A stretch of DNA of 64,000 bases from Arthrobacter stackebrandtii (GCF_017876675.1 NZ_JAGIOI010000001.1:2666001-2730000), one strand, 5' to 3'. Counted from the stretch's first letter, positions 6,954 through 14,572 are shown. Translations and numbers: made by a program. Notes: generated from the letters alone by a model not told the origin.

Positions 6954-7574
6954 CTACGTCTCTTTCGTCTTCCGCTTCATATCGACGGAAATGCCCCTTC
7001 GTTCGAACTCGGCGATAACCCACTCATACAGGGGCTTGTAGTCGACGGCAGGATAACGAAACACATTGATCTTCAGCTGAGGTGCGCCGTCCTTCGTTTT
7101 GAGTCTCGAAATGTCCAAGGGCTCCTTGAAGTGGACCACTAAGGCGCAATTCAGATCAGCCCGATCCCACATGGCCTGGATTGCGGCCCAGTTGTAGTAC
7201 TGGATGCTGGTGACATGGGAAATGGAATCCCAGGGGATCTCGTCACCTCCTCGCACCGTGAGCCCCTTCGCAGAAATCTTCAGGTCAATCGCGTTCTTTC
7301 CCTTGCGTACTGTGCCCTTCAAACCAATCGCAAACCCGATGCAGCCGAAGACGATGAGGATTCCGCCAACCACCATGGGGGTCCCGCTGACCCTGATCTG
7401 CGCAAGGTAACTCGGCGTGCCGGGAAGGTCAATGCTGGCCAAATACAGGCCTGGAAAGAACATGATAAGGCCGAAGAAGAGGTTTTTGAAGGCCCTATCC
7501 AGCGTGGGCCAGTAGTGCGGACTCGAACTGATGAAGTCTCTGATGGCATATTTGCCCGATCTCACGTTTTTCAA
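6954..7574 (-). CDS. Uncharacterised membrane protein
   Basis: A protein of about 206 residues that I do not recognise. Two membrane spans lie at about residues 30-50 (NLFFGLIMFFPGLYLASI) and 66-86 (MVVGGILIVFGCIGFAIGL); the remaining C-terminal 115 residues are soluble and mixed alpha/beta (KGLTVRGGDEIPWDSISHV resembles a PH-like or YdbT-type strand pattern). The start is uncertain: TTG 7574 gives the longest frame, but neither it nor the GTG nine bases inside has a clear Shine-Dalgarno. The gene sits alone between repeats D and E and has lower GC than the core genome, consistent with island cargo. Confidence 0.6.
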   Translation of the reverse strand: MKNVRSGKYAIRDFISSSPHYWPTLDRAFKNLFFGLIMFFPGLYLASIDLPGTPSYLAQIRVSGTPMVVGGILIVFGCIGFAIGLKGTVRKGKNAIDLKISAKGLTVRGGDEIPWDSISHVTSIQYYNWAAIQAMWDRADLNCALVVHFKEPLDISRLKTKDGAPQLKINVFRYPAVDYKPLYEWVIAEFERRGISVDMKRKTKET

Positions 7575-7744
7575 GGGGTAAATGTCTCGATTTCCTTAGT
7601 ACCACGCCAACCAGCTGGGCCGTTGCGCTTTCAACCTCGGTCCGGCGCGCCCGTCCCGCAGGCGGCGAGACCCCTCTTCCCTATTGTTGCAGGTTCCGTC
7701 TCAGCGGGTACGTCCTGTCTCGCTTCGGGACGGTGCTGAGCTCA

Positions 7745-7792
7745 GAGGTTGTTCCGTGCCGGAACGTGGTGGAGTTCCGCTTCAACGTCTAG
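7745..7792 (+). repeat. 48-bp direct repeat, copy E
   Basis: In frame: E-V-V-P-C-R-N-V-V-E-F-R-F-N-V-stop (TAG 7790-7792). It differs from copies A and D largely at third codon positions in the conserved block. It marks the right edge of the accessory zone; the conserved gene set starts just beyond. The remainder of 7575-7871 shows no other gene. Confidence 0.75.
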
Positions 7793-7803
7793 GCTCCAGC
7801 GCG

Positions 7804-7842
7804 AGGAAAACCCCGGCATCATTCAGAGGCCGGGGATTTCCT
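7804..7842. terminator. Hairpin after repeat E
   Basis: AGGAAAACCCCGGC (7804-7817) pairs with GCCGGGGATTTCCT (7829-7842) with one mismatch. Its A-rich 5' arm and T-containing 3' arm suit a bidirectional terminator, here also downstream of the minus-strand nitrobindin-like gene. Confidence 0.6.
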
Positions 7843-7871
7843 GTGTTAATGGCTTGCCAGCAGCAGGGGAT

Positions 7872-8369
7872 TCATCCCTGTTGTGCCTCCGCGGCGGGGG
7901 TGCTTCTGAGCAGTCTTGATGTCAGGTGGTGCGTCATCGGCAGGCCCACGGCGGCCATCGCAAAATGGGTGGTGAGGACATCTGCGGCGAGGTCCAGGCG
8001 CCGCTCGGTTGCGTCAACCTGCTTGGCGCTTGCCGAGTTCACCAACCGCGATTCAAGGGTGCAGGTGAACCCGTCGACAGTGGCAATGAGCGGGCCCTCC
8101 GCCAACTCCGTCTGTCCCGTGGGCTGCGCCAGCACGAACTCCATGGACGTTCCCCCGACAACCCGGAGATATCCGGTTTCGGTGTGCATGGGAGCCCCGG
8201 CCGGCGACCACGTGCGCTGGATGTAGTGGAGGAAGGGCTTGCCCACATCCGTAAACGTGACCTCTTCGGTGTACTGGAACGAGTCGATCGTTGGGTACTG
8301 GCCGGAGCCTTCGCCCCGCCACGTGCCGATGAGACTGGCGACTGCCGCCAGTCCAGGATGCAGTGTCAT
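7872..8369 (-). CDS. Nitrobindin-like heme-binding beta-barrel (DUF1794/THAP4 domain)
   Basis: A 165-residue lipocalin-like beta-barrel protein of the nitrobindin group. The N-terminal LIGTWRGEGSGQYP carries the family's G-x-W-x-G-x-G motif, and MTHHLTSRL near the C-terminus holds the histidine that ligates ferric heme in nitrobindins. Homologues bind heme and react with NO or peroxynitrite. An AAAGGAA lies upstream of the ATG at 8369. It is separate from the operon upstream on the same strand (75-nt gap) and ends near the terminator shared with repeat E. Function is from family membership. Confidence 0.85.
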   Translation of the reverse strand: MTLHPGLAAVASLIGTWRGEGSGQYPTIDSFQYTEEVTFTDVGKPFLHYIQRTWSPAGAPMHTETGYLRVVGGTSMEFVLAQPTGQTELAEGPLIATVDGFTCTLESRLVNSASAKQVDATERRLDLAADVLTTHFAMAAVGLPMTHHLTSRLLRSTPAAEAQQG

Positions 8370-8444
8370 AAGTATTCCTTTCGATATTTCTCGCGCAGAA
8401 CGCGACGTGCCGCCACGCAGGCAGCGAAGCCGGCAGCAATCCTT

Positions 8445-9212
8445 TCAGAACAGCGGCCAGGGCACCGCCGGCATGTCGCCGCTCGGACCCGGAAACCGCC
8501 CTGCCAGGCGCAGCTGCCCGCAGCGCGCGGCGAGCGAGGCAATTTCTTCGCCACTGAGCAGGTCCGCCAAGTCTTGGCCCAGCTTGCCGTCCAATCCGGC
8601 GTTGACCCGGGCAACGCCGTCGAGCTCTTCCTCAGAGAGAGCCTCTCCCTGCCACCCCCACAGCACGGTGCGCAGTTTGTGGTCACGGTGAAACGTGAGC
8701 CCGTGGTCCACGCCATGTCGATGCCCGCCAGGCATGGCAAGGATGTGGTCGCCCTTGCGGTCGGCATTGTTGACGACGACGTCGAACACCGCCATGCGCC
8801 GCAGCGCCGCCGAGTCTTCGTGAATGAGGGCAACGGTCCGTCCGTCTTGGTCCTGCCCAGTCAGCACCTGTTTCCAGCCCGTCTCCGGCACGCTGTCCGC
8901 TGCCACCAGGTCCACCGCGTCCTGGGTGGGGTCCTGCTCCTGCCAGAGCTGCACCATTCCCTCGCCCAACGGGCCGTCGCGCAGCCAGGTGTGCGGAACG
9001 ACGTCCCAGCCAAGAAACTGCGAGACCAGGTATGCGGCCACCTCCCGGTGGGCCAGTGTGCCCTCGGGAAAATCCCACAACGGACTCTCTCCCGCCATTG
9101 GCTTGTAGACAACCGTCAGGTCGCCGATCCTGCCAAGGAATGTAGCGTTGGATGCCGTCGTGATGCGGCCGGTGAGTGTCAGCTCGGCGGTGGCGAGGTC
9201 CGGCGTCGGCAT
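8445..9212 (-). CDS. SCO1664 family protein (PI3K/4K-like kinase fold)
   Basis: A 255-residue protein of the conserved actinobacterial SCO1664 family, related to phosphatidylinositol 3-/4-kinase-like folds. Visible kinase-like elements are LTVVYKPMAGE (lysine strand), LAHREVAAYLVS, VFDVVVNNADRKGDHIL (catalytic-loop-like N-x-D) and HGVDHGLTFHRDHKLRTVLW (metal-binding-like). The biochemical role is not established to my knowledge. It starts within the stop of the DUF3090 gene (TGATG), so the two are co-translated. Histidine phosphatase, DUF3090 and SCO1664 genes occur together in many actinobacteria, often next to mshC, which is not in the window. Confidence 0.88.
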   Translation of the reverse strand: MPTPDLATAELTLTGRITTASNATFLGRIGDLTVVYKPMAGESPLWDFPEGTLAHREVAAYLVSQFLGWDVVPHTWLRDGPLGEGMVQLWQEQDPTQDAVDLVAADSVPETGWKQVLTGQDQDGRTVALIHEDSAALRRMAVFDVVVNNADRKGDHILAMPGGHRHGVDHGLTFHRDHKLRTVLWGWQGEALSEEELDGVARVNAGLDGKLGQDLADLLSGEEIASLAARCGQLRLAGRFPGPSGDMPAVPWPLF

Positions 9213-9763
9213 CAGGGCTCGGGAATGATGCAGGTGTGGCCGTCGGCATCGATGGGATAACCGCAGAGCGGGCAGATCGGGCGCCCGGCACCCACAACCT
9301 CCCGGGTGCGCTTGGTGAATGCGCGGGCGGTGCCGACCGGTATTCGCACGCGCAGCATTTCGGACTCGTCAGAGCCGTCCTCATGAAGCGATTCGTCGTC
9401 ATCGGGATCGTCAATGGTGAGGGGAAGTGCCTCAATGACCACCTGGGCCGTGGTTGGGTCCCACCCCAAGCTCATGGCCCCTGTACGAAACTGTTCCTGG
9501 ACGGCGTCGAGCGGGTCATTGTCAACAAGTTCAAGAGGGGTGCCAGTGGGAACGCTGAAGGGGTTGCCCTCGACGGCCATGAGCTGGTCAAGAATCTCGT
9601 CGATCTTCTCCGCCAGCAGGGCCGACTGCTCCTTCTCCATGGCGATACTGACGAGCTCCGTCCCTGCGCGCACCTGGAGGTAGAACGTGCGCGCTCCAGG
9701 AAGTCCGAGGGTGCCAACGACTACCCGGTCGGGCCAGACAAACTCGTGAACACGTGTAGGCAT
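9212..9763 (-). CDS. DUF3090 family protein with C-terminal zinc finger
   Basis: A 183-residue protein of the actinobacterial DUF3090 family. N-terminal MPTRVHEFVWPDRVVVGTLG and AMEKEQSALLAEKIDEILDQ are characteristic. The C-terminus has C-P-L-C-G-Y-P-I-D and a later C (HTCIIP), likely a zinc knuckle. The role is unknown. A perfect TAGAAT lies 6 nt before the ATG (9770-9775 on the plus strand), so it is probably leaderless despite following the phosphatase gene by 24 nt. The stop overlaps the SCO1664 start. Confidence 0.9.
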   Translation of the reverse strand: MPTRVHEFVWPDRVVVGTLGLPGARTFYLQVRAGTELVSIAMEKEQSALLAEKIDEILDQLMAVEGNPFSVPTGTPLELVDNDPLDAVQEQFRTGAMSLGWDPTTAQVVIEALPLTIDDPDDDESLHEDGSDESEMLRVRIPVGTARAFTKRTREVVGAGRPICPLCGYPIDADGHTCIIPEP

Positions 9764-9775
9764 GTCAGTATTCTA
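9764..9775 (-). promoter_or_regulatory. -10 element of leaderless DUF3090 transcript
   Basis: TAGAAT (minus strand, 9775-9770) is followed by six bases and then the ATG at 9763, which puts the transcription start on or next to the start codon. No Shine-Dalgarno is present. Confidence 0.5.
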
Positions 9776-9787
9776 GGCCAATGAGGT

Positions 9788-10480
9788 TCACGGGACTTTT
9801 TGCCCGGCCCCGCCGCCCACGGGCGCGTCACCGGAGTTGATTCCGTTCGCCAGCCACGACAAATCACCTGCATCAGTGTTGGTCGCGTAGACGCCCGGCC
9901 GGCTGCCGCCGTAGTGCACGATCGACAGGGAGGCGGGGCCCACGTTGATGCGCTGGAACAGGTCAAGGTGCATGCCGAGCGCGTCGGCGAGGATTGACTT
10001 GATGATGTCACCGTGGCTCACTGCCGCCCACACAGCCCCTGCCCCGTACTCGGCTTCGAACGCTGCATCGTGGCGCCGGACTGCAGCCACCGACCGGGCC
10101 TGCATGGCGGCCATGGATTCACCGCCGGGAAAGACGACGGCGGATGGTTGGGTCTGCACGACCGGCCACAACGCCTCGGTTGCGAGATCGGTGAGCATGC
10201 GGCCCTGCCACTGGCCGTAATCGCACTCCGTGAGTTCGGGATCAACGGGCGCGTACGGCGCTCCAGCCTGGCGGTCGAGAATGAACTGGGCGGTCTGCAG
10301 GCAACGCTCAAGGGGGCTCGACACCACCCCGACCAAAGGCACGGGCGCCAGCCGCTCCCCGGCCATGGCCGCCTGGTCCTGCCCGGTTTGGTCCAGGCCG
10401 ACGCCGGCCGCCCGGCCGGCCAGCACCCCAGTGGCATTTGCCGTGGTGCGGCCGTGCCGCACAAGAATAACTGTAGCCAT
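9788..10480 (-). CDS. Histidine phosphatase family protein (MSMEG_4193-like)
   Basis: A 230-residue histidine phosphatase (phosphoglycerate-mutase-like). The catalytic motif V-R-H-G-R-T is at residues 7-12 (H9 phosphorylated), with the second histidine in AAVSHGDIIKSI and the acid in the ECDYGQW segment. The real substrate of this actinobacterial subgroup is unknown. The start ATG at 10480 is preceded by TAGGCT and six bases, so it looks leaderless. It leads the three-gene run with DUF3090 and SCO1664. Confidence 0.9.
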   Translation of the reverse strand: MATVILVRHGRTTANATGVLAGRAAGVGLDQTGQDQAAMAGERLAPVPLVGVVSSPLERCLQTAQFILDRQAGAPYAPVDPELTECDYGQWQGRMLTDLATEALWPVVQTQPSAVVFPGGESMAAMQARSVAAVRRHDAAFEAEYGAGAVWAAVSHGDIIKSILADALGMHLDLFQRINVGPASLSIVHYGGSRPGVYATNTDAGDLSWLANGINSGDAPVGGGAGQKVP

Positions 10481-10492
10481 CCACCCAGCCTA
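10481..10492 (-). promoter_or_regulatory. -10 element of leaderless histidine phosphatase transcript
   Basis: TAGGCT (10492-10487) then GGGTGG then ATG: the usual geometry of actinobacterial leaderless promoters. Confidence 0.45.
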
Positions 10493-10577
10493 GCCGCCCG
10501 CCGTCGACGAACCTAGGATGCGGGCCGAGGCCGGTGCCAGCTCCCGAGCCGCCGGCCGGCCGTGAGCGGTTGAGGAG

Positions 10578-10610
10578 CATCGGAATGTGGTGGAACTGGC
10601 GCGTAACGTC
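10578..10610 (+). repeat. Degenerate copy F of the 48-bp repeat family
   Basis: CGGAATGTGGTGGA followed by nine diverged bases and AACGTC aligns without gaps to copies A, D and E and reads R-N-V-V-E-(L-A-R)-N-V in the same frame. The block V-E-F-R-F is destroyed and no stop follows, so it may be an old relic or chance. It lies between the conserved phosphatase operon and the GH5 operon. Confidence 0.35.
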
Positions 10611-10621
10611 CAACCCGGTGC

Positions 10622-10652
10622 TTGACGGCACCGCCTTGGGACTGCTTACACT
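10622..10652 (+). promoter_or_regulatory. Putative promoter of the GH5-symporter operon
   Basis: TTGACG (10622-10627) and TACACT (10647-10652) with a 19-bp spacer, 45 nt before the GH5 start. The -35 is near consensus; the spacer is slightly long. Confidence 0.45.
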
Positions 10653-10662
10653 GTGGCAACCT

Positions 10663-10676
10663 TTGTACTAGTGCAA
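10663..10676 (+). promoter_or_regulatory. GntR/LacI-like operator upstream of GH5
   Basis: TTGTACTAGTGCAA is a 14-bp palindrome with one mismatched pair, located just downstream of the putative transcription start. Palindromes of the form TTGTACTAGTACAA are typical GntR-family sites, so substrate-responsive repression is likely. No GntR gene is adjacent; the cognate regulator would be elsewhere. Confidence 0.5.
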
Positions 10677-10697
10677 TGAAGCACATGAACGGATGCC

Positions 10698-12140
10698 ATG
10701 CAGATCATCACTGATGGAACCCGGTTGCGGGATGAGCACGGCCGGGAACGGGTTTTTCACGGCATCAACTTGGTAGCCAAGGGAAACCACGAACCTCACG
10801 GCTCGTTCATTGAGCGGGGGTTCAAGGGAGCCTGGACCAAACATGACCTCGAGGATCTTGCCGCGCGAGGATTCACCCTGGTCAGGCTGGGAGTCATGTG
10901 GGCCGCCGTGGAGCCTGCGCCGGGCAACTACGACCAGGACTACCTCGACTGGATCGTGGAGCAGCTGGACCTCATCCACGACGCAGGAATGGCGGCGCTC
11001 CTGGACTCGCATCAAGATCTCTACTCACAGGGTTTCGGGGATGGGGCGCCCCGTTGGGCCACCCTTGGCAGCCAGCAATTTGATGCCACAGAGCTGTGGA
11101 GTGATGCGTACTTGACCAGTCCCGCGTTGCATGAGGCCCTTGACGCCTTCTGGGCCAATGCGCCCGGCCCTGGCGGTGTTGGTCTGCAGGATCGCTTTGC
11201 GGCCATGTGGGCACACGTCGCCGCAGGGATCGGCGGGCATCCGGCCGTCGTTGGTTTCGACATTCTCAACGAGCCGGCCCCCGGATCCTCGGCCCCGGGC
11301 ATCTTTGAGGCGCTGATCGGCACGTTCGCGGCGGTCACGGGCCAGGACCCGCACCAGGTCTTTGCCGACTTCGACGAACCGGAGGCCAAATTGGCCCAGC
11401 TGGCCCGGCTCGAGGACGAGGAAGTCTACCGGCAGGTTGGCGATGCGATCTTCCCGCTGGTTCAAGCCTTTGAAAATGAAGCAGTGGCGCCCATGATGGA
11501 GCGCGTGGCCGCCGCGGTCCGCGCTGTCGATGGCCAGACCCTGTTGGCCCGCGAACACTCCTACTTCGCCAACATGGGGGTGCCGTCCGGGCAGCCGGCG
11601 TTGGCCGATCCTGCCTGGGTGTACTCGCCACACGGCTATGACCTGACGGTCGACACCCCCGCCATCGCCCTGTCCTCCAATATCCGGGCAGGAGTCATCT
11701 TCTCCCGGCACAAGGAGACCCAGGACAGGCTTCAGGTCCCGGTCATCGTGGGGGAGTGGGGTGCCCTGAGCCTCGGTGAGGGCGTGCGGGCCCATGGCGA
11801 GTTCCTCATGGACCTTTTTGACTCATACAGCTGGTCCTGGACTTACTGGGTGTGGGAGCCGGGCTTCGCCGGGTCGGAGGCTGCTGCGACGCTGACCAGG
11901 CCCCGCCCCATAGCCTTCGCCGGGACCGCACGGAGTTGGCGGGTCGAGGGCAGTGCGCTGCACGCTGCTTGGGAGGGGCAGGAAGGCGGGCAGCCATCTG
12001 TGTTCTTCGTCCCCGGGGGCGCTGAAACCCATTCTGTCTCCGTTCTGCGTGACGGGATTGAGATTGACGTGAGGCAGGACGGCCCCTGGATTTCGGTGGA
12101 CCCAGGACCCGGGTACTTTGAGTTAAGCCCGGCCCGGTAA
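10698..12140 (+). CDS. GH5 glycoside hydrolase, endoglycoceramidase-like
   Basis: A 480-residue retaining glycoside hydrolase of family 5. The catalytic pair is visible: acid/base E192 in FDILNEPAPG and nucleophile E353 in IVGEWGALSL; VFHGINLVAK near the N-terminus and SHQDLYSQGFGDGAPRW are characteristic of the endoglycoceramidase-related subgroup. A C-terminal beta-sandwich of about 90 residues follows the barrel. There is no signal peptide, so it should act in the cytoplasm on an imported glycoside rather than on extracellular glycolipid. The sugar symporter gene starts 8 nt downstream. Steryl glucosides or other beta-glucosides with hydrophobic aglycones are possible substrates; this is inference. 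Confidence 0.82.
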   Translation: MQIITDGTRLRDEHGRERVFHGINLVAKGNHEPHGSFIERGFKGAWTKHDLEDLAARGFTLVRLGVMWAAVEPAPGNYDQDYLDWIVEQLDLIHDAGMAALLDSHQDLYSQGFGDGAPRWATLGSQQFDATELWSDAYLTSPALHEALDAFWANAPGPGGVGLQDRFAAMWAHVAAGIGGHPAVVGFDILNEPAPGSSAPGIFEALIGTFAAVTGQDPHQVFADFDEPEAKLAQLARLEDEEVYRQVGDAIFPLVQAFENEAVAPMMERVAAAVRAVDGQTLLAREHSYFANMGVPSGQPALADPAWVYSPHGYDLTVDTPAIALSSNIRAGVIFSRHKETQDRLQVPVIVGEWGALSLGEGVRAHGEFLMDLFDSYSWSWTYWVWEPGFAGSEAAATLTRPRPIAFAGTARSWRVEGSALHAAWEGQEGGQPSVFFVPGGAETHSVSVLRDGIEIDVRQDGPWISVDPGPGYFELSPAR

Positions 12141-12148
12141 GCCCGGCC

Positions 12149-13615
12149 ATGGCGCTGTCGTTCAAACACAAGCTGCTCCTGGCGACGCCTGTGCCGGCGA
12201 CGTGGATGTCGAACGTCATCATCCACAACGTCTACATCAAGTTCTATACGGACGTCATTGGGCTCTCGCCCGAGTACGTGGGCTGGGTGTACCTGATCTT
12301 CAACCTCTGGAACATCCTGAACGACCCGGTCTTCGGGTTCATGCTCGACAAGATGAAGTACCGCCCTGGGCGCGGCAAGTTCCTGCTGGTCATGCGGCGC
12401 ACCATTCCGTTCATGCTGGTCGGCTTGGCAGCCATGGCATGGAGCAGCCCGTCCTGGCCGGAATGGGTGATTTTTACCGTCTTCCTCCTGCAGCTCTTCC
12501 TCTTCGACGTCGCATCCACGTTCTACCTGATTTCCGCCATCAGTTACGGGTTTTTGGCCGCCCCCACCCGCGAAGACCGGATCGACGTCGAGGTAGTCAA
12601 AACCTGGGTCGGGAACATCTCCTCAGCATTTGCGACCATCCTCGCAACCCAACTGCTGGTGGGCGACGCGATCACGGAGCACACCACCATGGCGACCTTG
12701 CTCATGGGGGTGGTGCTCCTCAACGCCGCGCTCTACGTGATTCCCGCGATCAAGCTCAAGGACCCTCCCGAGTTGTATGAACGTGGAGACGCCGGCGAGG
12801 AGTCTGTCACCTGGACACAGCTGAAGAAGGACGCGAAATCCATCATGTCGATGCGGGCATTCTGGGCCTGGTTCGCCTTTGGAACCACCGCATTGGCCCC
12901 CATGGGCATGTACTTCACGGCCTTTCTCTATCTCATGGACCACGTCATCCGAAGCAGCGGAACGGAGGCGACCATCGCGGATACCGGCTCCATGGTGGTG
13001 GTCCTGGTGCTGCTTCCACTGCTGGCACGGGCGATCAAGAGGCTGGGCAGCCGCACCGCCATTTACCTCGCCTTCGTGCCGTACCTTGGCGGGCTCTGCG
13101 CACTGTTCTTCGTGACGCAGTGGTGGCAGGTGCTCATCGCCTACATGTTCATCATGAGCGGGCGGTACATGATGTCGACGGCGGGCGTCGCACTGGAGGG
13201 GGCCCTCATCGATGACAACGAGCGGCTCACTGGCACACGTAAAACTGGTTCGTTTGCTTCCCTGCGCGCCCTGATGTCGGCGCCGGTCACCGGCACCCAG
13301 ACCACCATCTTCATGTGGATCATCGCGGCTTATGGATACGAGCAGAGCTCCGAGGTCCAGTCTGCAGCGGCACAGTGGGGCATCCGGATTGCAACCGCAG
13401 GGGTGCCAATCCTCTTTGGCGTCCTGGGCCTCGTGGCATTGCTGTTCCTTCCGTACAACAAGAAGATCGAGGCGGAGATCAGCGAGTTCTCGGGTGCAAG
13501 CCGTGGCGAGGGGACGGCCTTCAATTCGACCGGAGTGAAGCCTGGTGCCGCGTCGCCGATGAACGAGTTGGACCAGCCGGGCGAGTCCATGGAACGGGAT
13601 CGTGCCGCAGAATGA
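12149..13615 (+). CDS. GPH-family (MFS) glycoside symporter
   Basis: A 488-residue inner-membrane transporter of the glycoside-pentoside-hexuronide:cation symporter family (MelB relatives), with about 12 hydrophobic spans. Typical marks are IIHNVYIKFYTDVIGLSP in helix 1-2, NDPVFGFMLDKMKYRPGRGK (the D-P-x-x-G-x-x-x-D-x-x-x-x-R-G-x-x-R loop) and YGFLAAPTREDRID. It follows the GH5 gene by 8 nt and should import the glycoside that enzyme cleaves. The C-terminal 45 residues are a soluble tail without recognised motif. Confidence 0.85.
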   Translation: MALSFKHKLLLATPVPATWMSNVIIHNVYIKFYTDVIGLSPEYVGWVYLIFNLWNILNDPVFGFMLDKMKYRPGRGKFLLVMRRTIPFMLVGLAAMAWSSPSWPEWVIFTVFLLQLFLFDVASTFYLISAISYGFLAAPTREDRIDVEVVKTWVGNISSAFATILATQLLVGDAITEHTTMATLLMGVVLLNAALYVIPAIKLKDPPELYERGDAGEESVTWTQLKKDAKSIMSMRAFWAWFAFGTTALAPMGMYFTAFLYLMDHVIRSSGTEATIADTGSMVVVLVLLPLLARAIKRLGSRTAIYLAFVPYLGGLCALFFVTQWWQVLIAYMFIMSGRYMMSTAGVALEGALIDDNERLTGTRKTGSFASLRALMSAPVTGTQTTIFMWIIAAYGYEQSSEVQSAAAQWGIRIATAGVPILFGVLGLVALLFLPYNKKIEAEISEFSGASRGEGTAFNSTGVKPGAASPMNELDQPGESMERDRAAE

Positions 13616-13705
13616 TGCTCCCGCCGGCACCCGAGCGAATCGAACCGGAAAAGTCGGGCGGAACCCCTGTGCTGTGGGCCAGAGTGGATGGTGAAGGGAG
13701 CCACC

Positions 13706-14572
13706 ATGATTGACATGCTGAACCGCCTCGTGGACGCCGTCGAGAAAAACCTCGGCGACGAGCTCGACGTCGACCGACTCGCCGCAGCGCTGGGGACCAC
13801 GGGCTACCACGCCCGCCGCATGTTCTCATCACTGGCCGGCATGCCGGTCTCCGAGTACGTCCGGCGGCGCCGCATGACGGTGGCCGCGGCCGACGTCGTC
13901 GGCGGCGAGGACCTGCTCACGGTCGCCGTGCGCTACGGCTACGGTTCGGTCGAGGCCTTTGGCCGGGCGTTCCGCTCCGTGCACGGCACCAGCCACGGCG
14001 ACGTCCGCCGCCATGGCGGCCCCCTTCGCAGCCAACCACAAATCAGGTTCCGCCTGACCGTCGAAGGGAGCACCCCCATGGATGCCCGAATTATTGAACG
14101 ACCCGACTTCCGCCTGATCGGCCACGCCGCCCGCGTGCCGCTCGTTCATGAAGGAATCAACCCGCACATCCAGGCGCACATCGAGTCCCTGCCCGTTGCG
14201 GAACATGCCCGGCTCAAGCAGCTCAGCTCCACCGAGCCGCACGGGCTGTTGCAGGTCAGCGACGGCGTCGACCCCGACGCCGCGGAGGGCAGCGAACTGA
14301 CATACCTGCACGGCGTGGCGGTTGCGGCCGGCACCGAGGTGCCCGGTGACTTGGACACGATCGACGTCGGGCCCGGAGCCTGGGTGGTTTTCCGCACCTC
14401 GGGCGCCCACCCGGCAGCGCTGCAGCAGGCCTACGCGGCGAGTGCCACTGAATGGTTCCCGTCCAACCCATGGCGCCTGCGCCCGGGACCGTCGATAGTC
14501 TCCGTGATTGACCGCGCACCGGATTTCAGCACGGCGACATGCGAACTCTGGTTTCCCATCGAGCGGTCCTGA
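13706..14572 (+). CDS. AraC-family regulator with GyrI-like effector domain
   Basis: A 288-residue regulator with an N-terminal double AraC helix-turn-helix (DVDRLAAALGTTGYHARRMF, LLTVAVRYGYGSVEAFGRAF) and a C-terminal GyrI-like / effector-binding domain from about residue 118 (DARIIERPDFRLIGHAARVP to the end CELWFPIERS). This arrangement is that of Rob- and SbmC-related multidrug regulators. ATG 13706 is preferred to ATG 13688 because GAAGGGAG lies 6 nt upstream. It is 90 nt downstream of the symporter gene and could be transcribed from its own promoter; a link with the GH5 genes is not evident. Confidence 0.83.
   Translation: MIDMLNRLVDAVEKNLGDELDVDRLAAALGTTGYHARRMFSSLAGMPVSEYVRRRRMTVAAADVVGGEDLLTVAVRYGYGSVEAFGRAFRSVHGTSHGDVRRHGGPLRSQPQIRFRLTVEGSTPMDARIIERPDFRLIGHAARVPLVHEGINPHIQAHIESLPVAEHARLKQLSSTEPHGLLQVSDGVDPDAAEGSELTYLHGVAVAAGTEVPGDLDTIDVGPGAWVVFRTSGAHPAALQQAYAASATEWFPSNPWRLRPGPSIVSVIDRAPDFSTATCELWFPIERS

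Noticed and set aside
6835-7023. 62-codon minus-strand frame beyond the end of the orphan membrane protein
   Set aside because: Overlaps that gene in another frame with no ribosome-binding site; a frameshifted extension is possible but unsupported.
1081-7792. The repeats as integron attC sites of a gene-cassette array
   Set aside because: Some copies contain GTTTAAC, like an attC core, and two can form hairpins, but copies lack the paired core sites at both ends, there is no integron integrase, and the differences follow codon positions, which fits gene 3' ends better.
7926-9260. 444-codon plus-strand frame
   Set aside because: Antisense to the nitrobindin-like and SCO1664 genes, which carry clear family motifs.
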